NCBI GenBank assembly: GCA_964622545.1
Contig: CAZUQM010000036.1
Span: forward strand, 9,503 to 73,502
Length of the DNA stretch: 64,000 bases
Origin: JAFGLZ01 sp964622545
GTDB taxonomy: Bacteria > Planctomycetota > Phycisphaerae > UBA1845 > JAFGLZ01
Reading direction: 5' to 3'
Shown one piece after another: positions 32,969 through 42,710 of this stretch (within the stretch, counting starts at the first letter, position 1; every line of letters begins with the position of its first letter). The notes beneath the pieces were generated by a model. That model worked only from the letters and a program-made list of their open reading frames with translations. It was not told the DNA's origin and did no database searches. A program made the translations under genes and the position numbers.

Positions 32969-34477
32969 ATGCGAGATGGACTTCTGACGGCCGTCCTTGT
33001 GGCGACAGCGTGGCTAGTCGGCGTCGGTTCCCCGTGCCCGGCCGCCGAGGGAGATCGGACCAAGCCCAACATCGTCTTCATCCTGGCCGACGATCTGGGG
33101 TATACCGATTTGGGCTGCTGCGGCAGCACCTACTACGAGACGCCGCACATCGACCGGTTGGCCGCGCGGGGCATGCGCTTCACCAGCGGCTACACCTCGG
33201 CGCCGAACTGCGCGCCGACGCGGGCGGCCTTGATGAGCGGGCAATACATGCCGCGCACCGGCGTCTACACGGTCGGGGGCATCGAGCGCTTCGACTGGCA
33301 GAGCCGCCAGCTCCGCCCCGTCGACAACGTGACCAAGCTCGCGGTCGAGAAGACCACCGTCGCCGAAGCGTTGAAGAAGGCGGGCTACGCCACCGGCATG
33401 TTCGGCAAGTGGCATCTCGGCAACGACCCGGACCACCATCCGAGCAGCCAGGGCTTCGACGAGGCCATCGTCGCGTCGGGTCGGCACTTCCGATTTCGAA
33501 CCGTGCCCAAGACGGCGTATCCGCCCGGCACGTACCTCGCGGACTTCCTGGCCGGCCGGGCCGTGGACTTCATCCGGCGTCACAAAGGCGAGCCATTCTT
33601 TTTGTACCTGCCGCACTTCGCGGTGCACACACCACTGCAGGCCAAGAAGGAGCTCATCGCCAGGTTCAAGGCCAAGCCTCCGGGCAACGGGCACAACAAC
33701 CCGACCTACGCGGCCATGATCGCCAGTCTCGACGAGAGCGTCGGGCGCGTCCTCGATGTGTTGGACGATCTCAAGCTGGCCTCGAACACGCTGGTCATCT
33801 TCTCGAGCGACAACGGCGGGGTGGGCGGCTACGAGCGGGAAGGCATCAAGGGCAAGGACATCACCGACAACAAGCCGCTGAAGGGCGGCAAGGGCATGCT
33901 GTACGAGGGCGGCATCCGCGTGCCGTATCTCTTCTGCTGGCCCGGCACGATCGCGGCCGGCAGCGTGTGTGAAGCGCCGATCATCAGCGTGGACCTGTAC
34001 CCGACCCTGCTGGAGTTGGCCGGGGCCAAGCCGCCGGCGGCATACCCGCTGGACGGGCACAGCTACGCGCGGCTGTTGACCCACGGCGGCAAGGCCGACA
34101 AGCCGCGAGAGCCTCTCTTCTGGCACTTCCCCGGCTATCTCGGCTCGGGCGGCAACACGTGGCGGACGCTGCCCGTCGGCGTGATTCGCGCGGGCGATTT
34201 CAAGCTGATGGAGTTTTTCGAAGACAACCGGCTGGAGCTCTACAACCTCCGCAAGGATATCGGCGAGAAGCACAACCTCGCCGCCTCGCATCCCGACAAG
34301 GTCAAGGAGCTGCACGCCCGGCTGATCGCCTGGCGACAGGAGCTCAAGGCTCCCATGCCGACGAAGAACGAGGAGATCCGTGAGCCGCGCGGGGCCAAGC
34401 GCGGCCGGCGTGGTCAGAAGGCTCGCCGCGGCCGTGAAGGCGGGCCCGGCAAGGGGCCGTCGAAACGCGGCGGATAG
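32969..34477 (+). CDS. secreted sulfatase (arylsulfatase A family)
   Basis: 502 residues from the ATG at 32969, six bases after CGGAGG. Signal peptide about residues 1-27. The metal-binding aspartates D41 and D42 lie in FILADDLGY. The sulfatase signature N-C-A-P-T-R gives the formylglycine precursor at C81, and the second signature GMFGKWHLG follows. Sulfatases cleave sulfate esters from polysaccharides in the periplasm or outside. The last 30 residues are a very basic Gly/Arg/Lys tail, unusual for the family. It is followed by the GH42-like gene 86 bp downstream. The modifying enzyme for C81 (FGE or anSME) is not recognised in the window. Confidence 0.92.
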   Translation: MRDGLLTAVLVATAWLVGVGSPCPAAEGDRTKPNIVFILADDLGYTDLGCCGSTYYETPHIDRLAARGMRFTSGYTSAPNCAPTRAALMSGQYMPRTGVYTVGGIERFDWQSRQLRPVDNVTKLAVEKTTVAEALKKAGYATGMFGKWHLGNDPDHHPSSQGFDEAIVASGRHFRFRTVPKTAYPPGTYLADFLAGRAVDFIRRHKGEPFFLYLPHFAVHTPLQAKKELIARFKAKPPGNGHNNPTYAAMIASLDESVGRVLDVLDDLKLASNTLVIFSSDNGGVGGYEREGIKGKDITDNKPLKGGKGMLYEGGIRVPYLFCWPGTIAAGSVCEAPIISVDLYPTLLELAGAKPPAAYPLDGHSYARLLTHGGKADKPREPLFWHFPGYLGSGGNTWRTLPVGVIRAGDFKLMEFFEDNRLELYNLRKDIGEKHNLAASHPDKVKELHARLIAWRQELKAPMPTKNEEIREPRGAKRGRRGQKARRGREGGPGKGPSKRGG

Positions 34478-34563
34478 GAAGGCTACGGGTCGGTTGTCTC
34501 GGGTCGATGCACGAAGGCGGCGCCCTGCGGCTATGGGCGCAGAAAGGCGGTAGACAGCGTCTC

Positions 34564-37500
34564 ATGAATCGCGTTAGACCTAGCTTGGTTTGGGTGCTCG
34601 CGCTCGGCGCGGCGGCAAGCGCGGCGGGGGCCGACGGACCGCCGAGTCGGGCCTTTCGCGCCGAAGGCCATGGCCGGCGCGTGTACTACTACTTTCCCGA
34701 CGACGAGGTCCGGCGGGTCACCGCCCTGCACGACGTCGTCACGCCGCACATCGCGTGGGCCAGGCCCCTTCGGGGCGGGCCGGTTCGCGTGCTGGCGATA
34801 GCGCACAAGTCGCAGGGACGTTGGCCGGTCGAGCTGGCCCAGCGGTTCGACGCGCGTGTGACGACCGTCTACGGGCATTCGTCCTCGGAGCTCGGCAGCC
34901 CGGCCGATCACGGGCTGTTCGTCCAGCGCCCCGGTGACGTGCAGGCCCGACTGCTCCAGGCCATGAACGAGCCCATCGACATGCTCATCACCGACATCCC
35001 GCCGAAGGTGCTGGGTGCGGTCGTGTGCGAGCGGCTGCTCGGGCTGATCGGCAAGGGCGTGGGCTACGTGGGTTCGGTCGAGGGGCTCGAGCTGGGTGGG
35101 CATCAGCGCAATCGCGACGCCGAGCATGCGATGATCAAGGCTGCCGCTCCTATTGCGGGGCTTCGCGCGGTGGTCAAGGCGTTTCCGACGGTCGAGGCCG
35201 CCGCCGGCAAGATCGTCAGGCTCTGGACGCGCGGCGACGCCGGTCGTATCGCCGATCTGACGGGCTATCCGCGCGACGCCGCCGCCCCGGAGGCCAACCG
35301 GCTGCAATACCTGTGGCTGCCGAGCATGGAAGAGGAGGCGTGGTTCGCCCTGGTCGGTCGTGCCGTGCTATGGGCGTCGAGACGCGTCGAGGCGGGCACG
35401 CCGCTTCAAGCGGCCTGGCCGAGGGAGCCGATCGACCGCCGGGCCATGCCGCATGCGATCGAGATCGCCTACCCAGCCGGGGCCAGGCTGCGCGTTCGCG
35501 TCTGGGACGCCGACGGGCGTTTGCGCCACGAAGGCGACAAGCCGATCGTGCCGCGTTTTCCCGCGGGTCGGTACTTCGTCGGTGTGGAGGCGTTTCGGGA
35601 CGGGGTCGGCAGCGATTGGGCGTTTGGATCCGTCCGCGTCGCGTCGCAGGTCGGCATCACCGACATCGCCCTGGACAGCGCATTCAAGGACCCCGGCGAG
35701 AAGGTGCGTGCGACGGTGACGCTATCCGACCCGCCGCCGCCGGGCTCGACGTTACGGATCGACGTGCTGGACGGCTACGCGCGGAGCGTGTGCCGCCGCG
35801 AGCCGCCGGCCGCGAAGGCGGTGGCGTTCGAGGGCGACTTCGCCGAGTCGCTGCACATCTACAACACCGTCAACGTGGCGCTGGTTGATGCCGACGGTGG
35901 CACGATGGCGGAGGATCGCCGCGGGTTCTACGTCGCCCAGCCCGGGCCGCCGCGGGACGACGTGTCGTGGATTGTCTGGGAAGGCGGGGCCGGCTTCGAG
36001 CCGCGGCGGCGGGCCTTGCTGAAGCAGTTCGCTCGTCTCGGGATGGCCGGGGCGCTGACGGGCGGGCTCGATGCGGTCCAATCGCTGGCGATGGCCGACG
36101 TGCATCCGATCCTCTACGCCTACAAGATGACGGGGGTTCGCGTGAACGAGCAAGGCGTGGCGAGCCCGTGCCTGACCTCGCCGAGCTATCGCGAGCACAC
36201 GATCCGGACGATCCAAGACGAGGCCGAACGGTATAGGCCCTATGCGCCCTACTTCTTCTACCTCGGCGACGACGCCCGCTACACGAGCCAGGGCCAGGAC
36301 GCCTGCTGGTCACCGACGTGTCGAGCTGGGCTGGCGGCCTGGGCGAAGCAGCGCTACGAGACGATCGATCGCCTCAACGTTGCGTGGGGCACGTCCTATG
36401 CGACGTTCGACGACGTCGCGCCGGTCAAGCAGGCGGTCGCCAAGGCGGCCGCCGATCGAGGCGAGCTGGGACCGCTGTGTCACTTCGTGGACCATCAGAT
36501 CTGGACCGACCGGATGGTGGCCGAGTGGTGGCGCGAGATGGGCAAGGGCATCCGCAAGACCGCACCCGATACGCCGTCGAACATGGGCTCGTGCGTGGTC
36601 GGCTGGACGTGGCCGGGCTCGGGCATCGACTTCTGGCAACTGGCCGAGGGCAAGGACCTGGTCTTTCAGTATCCGAACCCGTGGGTGCACGACATCTTTC
36701 GCTCGGCCGCGGCGCCGGACGCCCTCCACGGCACGTGGTACGGAGGCTACGGCCTGTACACGTATCCGCCCTACTACGACGGCGATTACCTGCCGTGGTG
36801 GTCGGTCTTTCGCGGTGTGAATCTGCACGGTCTGTATTACGGCGGACAGGGTCGGACGTGGTACAGCGAGCGGCTGCTCGGGGCGGACCTCGGTCCGATG
36901 CCGGCCGTGGCCAGGATGCTCGATAACCTCAACGAGCTGAAGCGCGGCACGGCCAAGCTGCTGTTCAACGCCAAGCGCATGCACGACGGGATGGCGATGG
37001 TCTACGCCCCAGCGAACATCCATGCGTCGCTCGCCTTCGCCGACGGCCTGCCGAAGGCCCGGGAGTGGCACGGCCAGGCCACCTCGTCCGACGCCTTCGT
37101 TTACATGCAGTGTTGGGAGGGCATGAGCTCGTTGCTCAGCGACATGGGCTTTGGCTATGAGGTGGTCCACGCGACGTCGCTGGAAAGCGGGACGTTCCTC
37201 GGCGAGGGCTACCGCGCTCTGGTGCTGCCGTTCCATATTCGGTTGACCGAAGGCGAGGCACAGACGATTCGCAGGTTCGTCCGCGACGGTGGCACGGTGA
37301 TCGCCGATGCCCTGCCGGGTCTGTTCGACGGACGGTGCCGCACGGACCACGGCGGCGTGCTGGCGGACGTCTTCGGGGTCGAGCTCGTCGGCGGGCTCCA
37401 GGAGCGACAGGTCCGATCGGGTCCGGCCGAGACGACGTCGGGTGAGGCGCTCGGGCCGTGGGTGGTCGATGCGGGCGTCAGGCTGCGCGGCGCCGAGGCG

Positions 37501-38265
37501 ACGGCCAAGGACGCGGACGGCACCCCCCTGCTGATGGTGAACCGGTTCGGCCAGGGGTGCGCGGTGCTGCTGAACGTCCTGGCCCGGGACTATCAGATCC
37601 GCCGGACGATGGCGACCGAGATGCCCTTCCGTGACGCCGTGGCCGGGTTGCTGGCCGATCGGGGCGTGATGAAGCCTGCTATCGGCTGCGAGGTCAGCGC
37701 CGCCGGCGAGGACGAGCCCCATCGCATCCAGGTAACCGAGTTCCATCGTTACCAGCTCGACGGTGCGGACTACGTCGGCGTGCTGCGGCACCCGAAGCTC
37801 CGGGCCGATGACGCGATCTACATGGCCGACCTCCGCCCGAAGCCGGCCTGGATCACGCTGCACCGCAAGGCCCACGTCTATGACGTGCGACGACGCATGT
37901 ATCGCGGCATGACGGACAGGCTAGAGGACGTGATCTACCCGGCCCGCGCGGAGCTGTTCGCGCTGCTGCCGTACGAGGTGCGTGGGCTCGAGCTTGCCGC
38001 GCGGATGGAGGGTCCGGCGCTGACCTACTCGGTCGAGATCGTGCCGGGCGACGCCGATGCCAAGCCGGTCACGCACGTCTTCCACGTCCGCGTGATTGAC
38101 CCGTCGGGTCGAGACCGGCGTGAGTATCGCCGCAACGTCGCGGCCAAGAGCGGGTCCTTCCAGGGCCGCGTCTTCCTCGGTCACAACGCCGAGGCGGGCA
38201 CCTGGCGCGTCACGGTCCGCGACGTGGCCAGTGGGATGCAGCGGACGAGTGAGGTGATGCGGTAG
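34564..38265 (+). CDS. large secreted GH42-like (beta-galactosidase trimerisation domain) protein
   Basis: 1233 residues from the ATG at 34564; no strong ribosome site is visible for any start. Signal peptide to about residue 23. The N-terminal 270 residues include a possible Rossmann-like lobe. A beta-sandwich region follows, then a TIM-barrel-like region (about 470-790, with YKMTGVRVNEQG, YFFYLGDDARY and NMGSCVVGWTWPG). A flavodoxin-like lobe (about 850-950, GYRALVLPFHIRLTEGEAQTIRRFV) matches the GH42 trimerisation domain. Catalytic glutamates could not be assigned by eye. It is probably a glycoside hydrolase acting on a plant- or algal-type polymer. It lies just downstream of a sulfatase and converges with the DUF4091 gene. 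Confidence 0.72.
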   Translation: MNRVRPSLVWVLALGAAASAAGADGPPSRAFRAEGHGRRVYYYFPDDEVRRVTALHDVVTPHIAWARPLRGGPVRVLAIAHKSQGRWPVELAQRFDARVTTVYGHSSSELGSPADHGLFVQRPGDVQARLLQAMNEPIDMLITDIPPKVLGAVVCERLLGLIGKGVGYVGSVEGLELGGHQRNRDAEHAMIKAAAPIAGLRAVVKAFPTVEAAAGKIVRLWTRGDAGRIADLTGYPRDAAAPEANRLQYLWLPSMEEEAWFALVGRAVLWASRRVEAGTPLQAAWPREPIDRRAMPHAIEIAYPAGARLRVRVWDADGRLRHEGDKPIVPRFPAGRYFVGVEAFRDGVGSDWAFGSVRVASQVGITDIALDSAFKDPGEKVRATVTLSDPPPPGSTLRIDVLDGYARSVCRREPPAAKAVAFEGDFAESLHIYNTVNVALVDADGGTMAEDRRGFYVAQPGPPRDDVSWIVWEGGAGFEPRRRALLKQFARLGMAGALTGGLDAVQSLAMADVHPILYAYKMTGVRVNEQGVASPCLTSPSYREHTIRTIQDEAERYRPYAPYFFYLGDDARYTSQGQDACWSPTCRAGLAAWAKQRYETIDRLNVAWGTSYATFDDVAPVKQAVAKAAADRGELGPLCHFVDHQIWTDRMVAEWWREMGKGIRKTAPDTPSNMGSCVVGWTWPGSGIDFWQLAEGKDLVFQYPNPWVHDIFRSAAAPDALHGTWYGGYGLYTYPPYYDGDYLPWWSVFRGVNLHGLYYGGQGRTWYSERLLGADLGPMPAVARMLDNLNELKRGTAKLLFNAKRMHDGMAMVYAPANIHASLAFADGLPKAREWHGQATSSDAFVYMQCWEGMSSLLSDMGFGYEVVHATSLESGTFLGEGYRALVLPFHIRLTEGEAQTIRRFVRDGGTVIADALPGLFDGRCRTDHGGVLADVFGVELVGGLQERQVRSGPAETTSGEALGPWVVDAGVRLRGAEATAKDADGTPLLMVNRFGQGCAVLLNVLARDYQIRRTMATEMPFRDAVAGLLADRGVMKPAIGCEVSAAGEDEPHRIQVTEFHRYQLDGADYVGVLRHPKLRADDAIYMADLRPKPAWITLHRKAHVYDVRRRMYRGMTDRLEDVIYPARAELFALLPYEVRGLELAARMEGPALTYSVEIVPGDADAKPVTHVFHVRVIDPSGRDRREYRRNVAAKSGSFQGRVFLGHNAEAGTWRVTVRDVASGMQRTSEVMR

Positions 38266-38283
38266 GCCGCAGCGGCCCGATCA

Positions 38284-41200
38284 TCAGTCATCGACCAGCT
38301 TCTTCAGCCGCACGATCTCGCTCGCGAGCTTCGCACGAACCGCCGGCACGGCGTCCGGGTTCGGGAGGATGTCCGTCGATCGCACCCCGCCGGCGTTGGG
38401 GATGGTCACCAGATCGCGCGCCGCGTCGAGGGCCTTGCCCGCACGCTCGGCCTGGCGCGTCTTGCCGGCCTGTCGCGCACGCTCGATCCATCCCTCGAGG
38501 ATCCGCATGTACTCGTAGTCCTCGATACCCTCACGGGCCTGCTCGAGCCGCAGCGAGCTGACGGGGCGATCGAGGCCCACCGCCTCGCCCGGATACGTCA
38601 GGTAGCCGTCGCCGTTGGGATACCGCACCCAGAAGTAGTCCTTCCCGTCGGAGCTCTGCCGGATGAACGTGTGCCACCCGCGCTCCCACGGGTCGTACGT
38701 CCACCACGACACGCCCCAGAACTCGTAGCCCTTCACGCCGTACTTGTAGCAGTAGTACGGCATGAGGCGTTCGGTCGCGAGGTACGGCGTGTCGAGGGCC
38801 TGCTGACCGTCGCACGTAAACCACAACGTCTCGCCGGCGGCCTGCCGCCGCTTCATCTGGTCGACGGGGAAGCACCCGTACTGCCCCACGCCCCAGATGT
38901 CGAGATAGCCGTTCCACTGCGGCACGTGTCGCCAGGTGCTCGCATAGAGCGGCACGTTCGCGTCGACGGCGTGATACAGGTCGCAGACCTTCTTCATCTG
39001 CTCGATGACGTGGTCGTGGGTGTCGTGCGGCTCGTCGCTGATGTAGTTGACGCACTCGTCGTACCAGCCGTGCCGCTTGAGGTGGTCGAGATAGGCGCGG
39101 TAGCAGGCGCTCAGGGCCTGTTTGTACTCCTCGGTGAAGGGCTCGTGACCCATAACGTTTCGCGGGGTGTACGCCCAACCGAAGGTGTAGAACACGTGCG
39201 GCGAGTAGAAGACGTTCATCTTCAGCTCGTCGATGCAGATGCGCGCGGCCGCGTCGAACCGCTCGGTGTCCATCGTGACCTTGCCGTCGTCGTAACGGAA
39301 CTGCGGCGGGGGCAGCAGGCCGGGCGAGATGCGGCGCCGGGCGAGCAGCTCGTACCATTTGCGGTACTCGGCGATCGAACCGTCGCCGAACGGGCTGCGA
39401 TGCCCGCGTCGGAGATCGTACGTGACGCGGAGCGACGGACGATCCGGCAGGTCGAACGGCCAGACCTCGAACCGAACGGGGATCTCTCGACGCACGCCGC
39501 CGTCGGCCTCGATCGTCAGATTACCCTCGTACACGCCGGCGGGCGTTTCTTTGGGCACGTGCACGGTCAGCCAGATCGGCTGGGCTTGCCCGGCCGATAG
39601 ATCGAACGGGCGGCACGGCGGCAGCGGATCGGGCCAATCCCCCGCCCAGCCGTCCGTGCGGGGCACGCCTCTCGGGACGAGTCGATAGTGCGCGGGCAAC
39701 TCGCTTCGGTAATACGAGCTCGGGACGTCCACGGGGACGTAACCCACGCGATCGATCTGAACGTCGGGCAGCGGTACGCCGTCCTTGCACAGGGAAGAGA
39801 CCGAGACGCGGACGTTCCGCCTGGGTCGATCGCTCCAGAGCACGAGCTGGATGGGCTCATACTCGTTCCGTGCGGCGGCGGCGCGGACGACGTCGAGCGA
39901 CGGTTGGGGCAGGTCCTCCTTGAAGACCTTGACGATGGGGTTGACCTGCCAGACGGCCAAGCCGGTCGGGGACAGATCGGGGGTGGGACGGGCCGACTCG
40001 AGCCGGCCCGGGTGGGCCTGGGCGATGCGACAGAGCAGGATGCCGTCGTGCCAAACGGTTCCGTGGGCGTGCATCGTCAGGTGCAGCGAGACGTTCGCCG
40101 CGTCGCCGGGCGTCCGCACGGTGGTCCGCGTGAGGGCCCAGTCCTGCGTGCCCGACAGCGACGAGCTTGTCGAGAAGAACTGGCGCTCCTGGGTATAGCC
40201 CCCGTCGGCAGTGTGGAAGTGACCGTGCATCTTGACATGGCCGTCGTCGACGTCCTTGCACTTCAGCCAGCCGGCGAGGAGGTAGTCGGCGTTGGGCTGG
40301 ACGGCCAGGCGCTCCTGCATCCACCCGTACCATCGCTTCGGCGCGGACGTCGGGACGTCGAGGCGGAGACACGACTCACCGAACACTCCACCCTCGACCC
40401 GAGCCAACGCGCTTGTAGCCATCTGCGGTTTGGGCATGGTCGATCGCCAAGCGGTCGGCATGGCATCGCCGGTCTCGAAGGAGGGGTTCCTCGCCAGGTT
40501 AGCCCGGCCGCTCAGCAGCTTGGCGTAGGCGGTCTTCTCATCGGCGGCGTCGGAGCGATTGGCCGCGGCCAAGTACAGATGGAACGTCTTGCGGGTCCGA
40601 GCCGGCAGCGACGCGGTCCACACCCAGTTCGGGTGGAAGCGAACGGCCTCTTGTCGGTTCGAGGCGTCGGCCGCGTCCTGAGCGGGGTCGACCACCAGGA
40701 CCCGCAACACCTGGTCGGGATCCGTCAGCGTGCGGGCGATCCGCTGGAGGTTCACCGCGACCATCACGTCGCGCATCACGTCGGGGCCCGGGTTGTCGGC
40801 CACGACACGAACGCGATACGGCCACACGTCGCGCGACACCCGCCAGTCGGACGAGCCCGTCAGCTCTTGCACGTTTCGGCGCTCGACGGTGACGGATTTT
40901 ACGGTGACGTCCGTTCGCTCGTCGAGCCGCTCGAGTGAGACGTCGTCGTACCAGGCCCGGCCCGTGCCGTACAAGACCGTTCCGAGAGAGACGTTACTCG
41001 ATCCCGGCGGCGTATCGAACTCGATCGTCACCCGCCGCCAGCCGTACGTGCCGCCGCCCGCATTGGCCACTCGATTGACCAGCATCGGCTTGATCCCGTT
41101 GACGTGGATGTACCAGCCGGCCTTGCCCTCAACGTCCTCGGCCCGGACCCATGCGGTGAGCCGATAGCGCGCGTTCGGGCATACTCGGATCCCCGACTGA

Positions 41201-41856
41201 GAGAACTGCAACCACGTGGGCTCGGCCCCTTTGGCCGCTTCGGCCCGGACGCACCGCTGCCCGCCGTGCGGGTCTGTCTGGACCCAGGCCAGGCGGTGCT
41301 GCTGGTCGGCCGACCGCGGTGTCCAGCCCGCCGGCCCCTCGTCGCCGAGCTCGAAGCCGCGATTCGTCAGATCGGCGTTGAGGTAGTCCAGGGGCGCGGT
41401 CGCGGCCTGGTTCTCGCAGTAGATGGTGACATCGGCAAACGAGGTTGCGGCGGCTTTCTCATCCCGGCCCCTCGGACCGAGATCGACGCAGAAGGACAGA
41501 CGGTCACCGGCGGCGAGTCTTCCCTCGCGCTTCGCGTCGCCGTCGCGGTCGCGGACGTCGAACAGCAGCTCTCTACCGAGGCGATCGCAGACGCGTATCG
41601 AGGCGACCCGAGTACCGATCAGGTTCAGCTCACCTGCCCCCCTGCCAACGGTCAGACGCAGAACCACACCTTCGAGGGGCCTGTCGGCGGAGTTCGCGAC
41701 ACGAACGACGGCGCGCTTGCGCCAGATCCCATCGCCGGCGCGCACCAGACCCTCGGCCCAGACCTGGGCGTTCAGGTCGGCGGCTTGGCGTGACCCGATG
41801 CCGGCGAGGCCAGAACCTGCCGCCAGCGTTAGAACCGTCAGGTACGAGGTTCGCAT
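38284..41856 (-). CDS. secreted DUF4091 glycoside-hydrolase-like protein with CBM modules
   Basis: 1190 residues from the ATG at 41856 (AAAGGACG about 9-11 nt upstream; a TTG seven codons earlier is the other choice). Signal peptide to about residue 25. Two jelly-roll modules typical of CBM4/9-like carbohydrate binding are visible by their NRGFELGDEGPAGW and NPSFETGDAMPTAW openings. The C-terminal half is a DUF4091 domain, ending with the characteristic SLRLEQAREGIEDYEYMRIL motif. Members are predicted to be TIM-barrel glycosidases but most are uncharacterised. It is 17 bp downstream of the DUF1080 gene in a minus-strand operon with a Gfo/Idh/MocA gene. Confidence 0.82.
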   Translation of the reverse strand: MRTSYLTVLTLAAGSGLAGIGSRQAADLNAQVWAEGLVRAGDGIWRKRAVVRVANSADRPLEGVVLRLTVGRGAGELNLIGTRVASIRVCDRLGRELLFDVRDRDGDAKREGRLAAGDRLSFCVDLGPRGRDEKAAATSFADVTIYCENQAATAPLDYLNADLTNRGFELGDEGPAGWTPRSADQQHRLAWVQTDPHGGQRCVRAEAAKGAEPTWLQFSQSGIRVCPNARYRLTAWVRAEDVEGKAGWYIHVNGIKPMLVNRVANAGGGTYGWRRVTIEFDTPPGSSNVSLGTVLYGTGRAWYDDVSLERLDERTDVTVKSVTVERRNVQELTGSSDWRVSRDVWPYRVRVVADNPGPDVMRDVMVAVNLQRIARTLTDPDQVLRVLVVDPAQDAADASNRQEAVRFHPNWVWTASLPARTRKTFHLYLAAANRSDAADEKTAYAKLLSGRANLARNPSFETGDAMPTAWRSTMPKPQMATSALARVEGGVFGESCLRLDVPTSAPKRWYGWMQERLAVQPNADYLLAGWLKCKDVDDGHVKMHGHFHTADGGYTQERQFFSTSSSLSGTQDWALTRTTVRTPGDAANVSLHLTMHAHGTVWHDGILLCRIAQAHPGRLESARPTPDLSPTGLAVWQVNPIVKVFKEDLPQPSLDVVRAAAARNEYEPIQLVLWSDRPRRNVRVSVSSLCKDGVPLPDVQIDRVGYVPVDVPSSYYRSELPAHYRLVPRGVPRTDGWAGDWPDPLPPCRPFDLSAGQAQPIWLTVHVPKETPAGVYEGNLTIEADGGVRREIPVRFEVWPFDLPDRPSLRVTYDLRRGHRSPFGDGSIAEYRKWYELLARRRISPGLLPPPQFRYDDGKVTMDTERFDAAARICIDELKMNVFYSPHVFYTFGWAYTPRNVMGHEPFTEEYKQALSACYRAYLDHLKRHGWYDECVNYISDEPHDTHDHVIEQMKKVCDLYHAVDANVPLYASTWRHVPQWNGYLDIWGVGQYGCFPVDQMKRRQAAGETLWFTCDGQQALDTPYLATERLMPYYCYKYGVKGYEFWGVSWWTYDPWERGWHTFIRQSSDGKDYFWVRYPNGDGYLTYPGEAVGLDRPVSSLRLEQAREGIEDYEYMRILEGWIERARQAGKTRQAERAGKALDAARDLVTIPNAGGVRSTDILPNPDAVPAVRAKLASEIVRLKKLVDD

Positions 41857-41873
41857 GGTGGTCTTCGTCCTTT

Positions 41874-42596
41874 TCAATCCAATGGGACGACCCAGATGTT
41901 TCGGAACGCCACGGGGCAGACGTGGTCCTGCAGGACGATCGGCCCTGGAACGCCCGCCTTACCGCGCTTGCCGCGGGCGGGGATCTGCTCGTCGTCGATC
42001 ACGGTGATGCCGTTGTGCACGACGGTGATTCGCCCCGGCCGAGGCTTGCCGTCGGCCTCGCCGCGTCGCGGGGCGCGGTATGTGATGTCGTAGGACTGCC
42101 ACTGCTTCGGCGGGAGACAGGCATTGGTGGCCGGGGCGATCCTGCCGTACAGCGCGCCGCAGTCGTTCTTCTTCGGCGTCTCGATCCCGTAGCTGTCGAG
42201 GATCTGGACCTCGTAGCGGCCCGGCAGGAACACGCCGCTGTTGCCGCGTGCCTGGCCGCTGAACCAGGGCATGTAGGGCGTCATGAATTCGAGATGCAGC
42301 TTGATATCTCGGAAGGTCTTCTTGGTGCGGATGTTGCCCGTCAGCGGCATGCAGACCATCGCCCCATCGACGACGCGCCACGGGATGGGCTTGCCGTTCA
42401 TCCGCGTCCACGGATCGGCGTCTGTGCCATCGAAGAGGACGATCGCCCCTTTGGGCGGTTTGGTGAACCGGGGCTCAGGCTTGGGGCCCGGCTTGGATGC
42501 GGGACCGGCCTGGCCATAGGCGGCCGGGATCGCCACTGCGATCGCGCACCACCACGATAGAGCCACCTCCGCTTGCTTCATCGATCGCTTCGTCAT
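41874..42596 (-). CDS. secreted DUF1080 (3-keto-disaccharide hydrolase) protein
   Basis: 240 residues from the ATG at 42596 (GAGGA 5 nt upstream; the frame extends to 42704 but without support). Signal peptide ending near AAYGQA. The single DUF1080 beta-sandwich shows the usual order: GAIVLFDGTDADPWTRM, WRVVDGAMVCMP, FRDIKLHLEFMTPYM, GNSGVFLPGRYEVQILDSYG and the end HVCPVAFRNIWVVPLD. Members of this fold cleave 3-keto-glycosides or bind glucan. Together with Gfo/Idh/MocA enzymes that oxidise sugar C3, this is a known pairing for redox-assisted glycoside cleavage, and such a gene lies 115 bp upstream. Confidence 0.9.
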   Translation of the reverse strand: MTKRSMKQAEVALSWWCAIAVAIPAAYGQAGPASKPGPKPEPRFTKPPKGAIVLFDGTDADPWTRMNGKPIPWRVVDGAMVCMPLTGNIRTKKTFRDIKLHLEFMTPYMPWFSGQARGNSGVFLPGRYEVQILDSYGIETPKKNDCGALYGRIAPATNACLPPKQWQSYDITYRAPRRGEADGKPRPGRITVVHNGITVIDDEQIPARGKRGKAGVPGPIVLQDHVCPVAFRNIWVVPLD

Positions 42597-42710
42597 GGCT
42601 ATCCTCGATTCGTGCAGCTTGTCAGCCTCGTCGTGGCGGGCCTGCCAGGACGGGCCGAGGTCTTCCTTCATGGCTCGGGAGAGGGGCCGGGCGGCACACC
42701 GCAAGCGGCA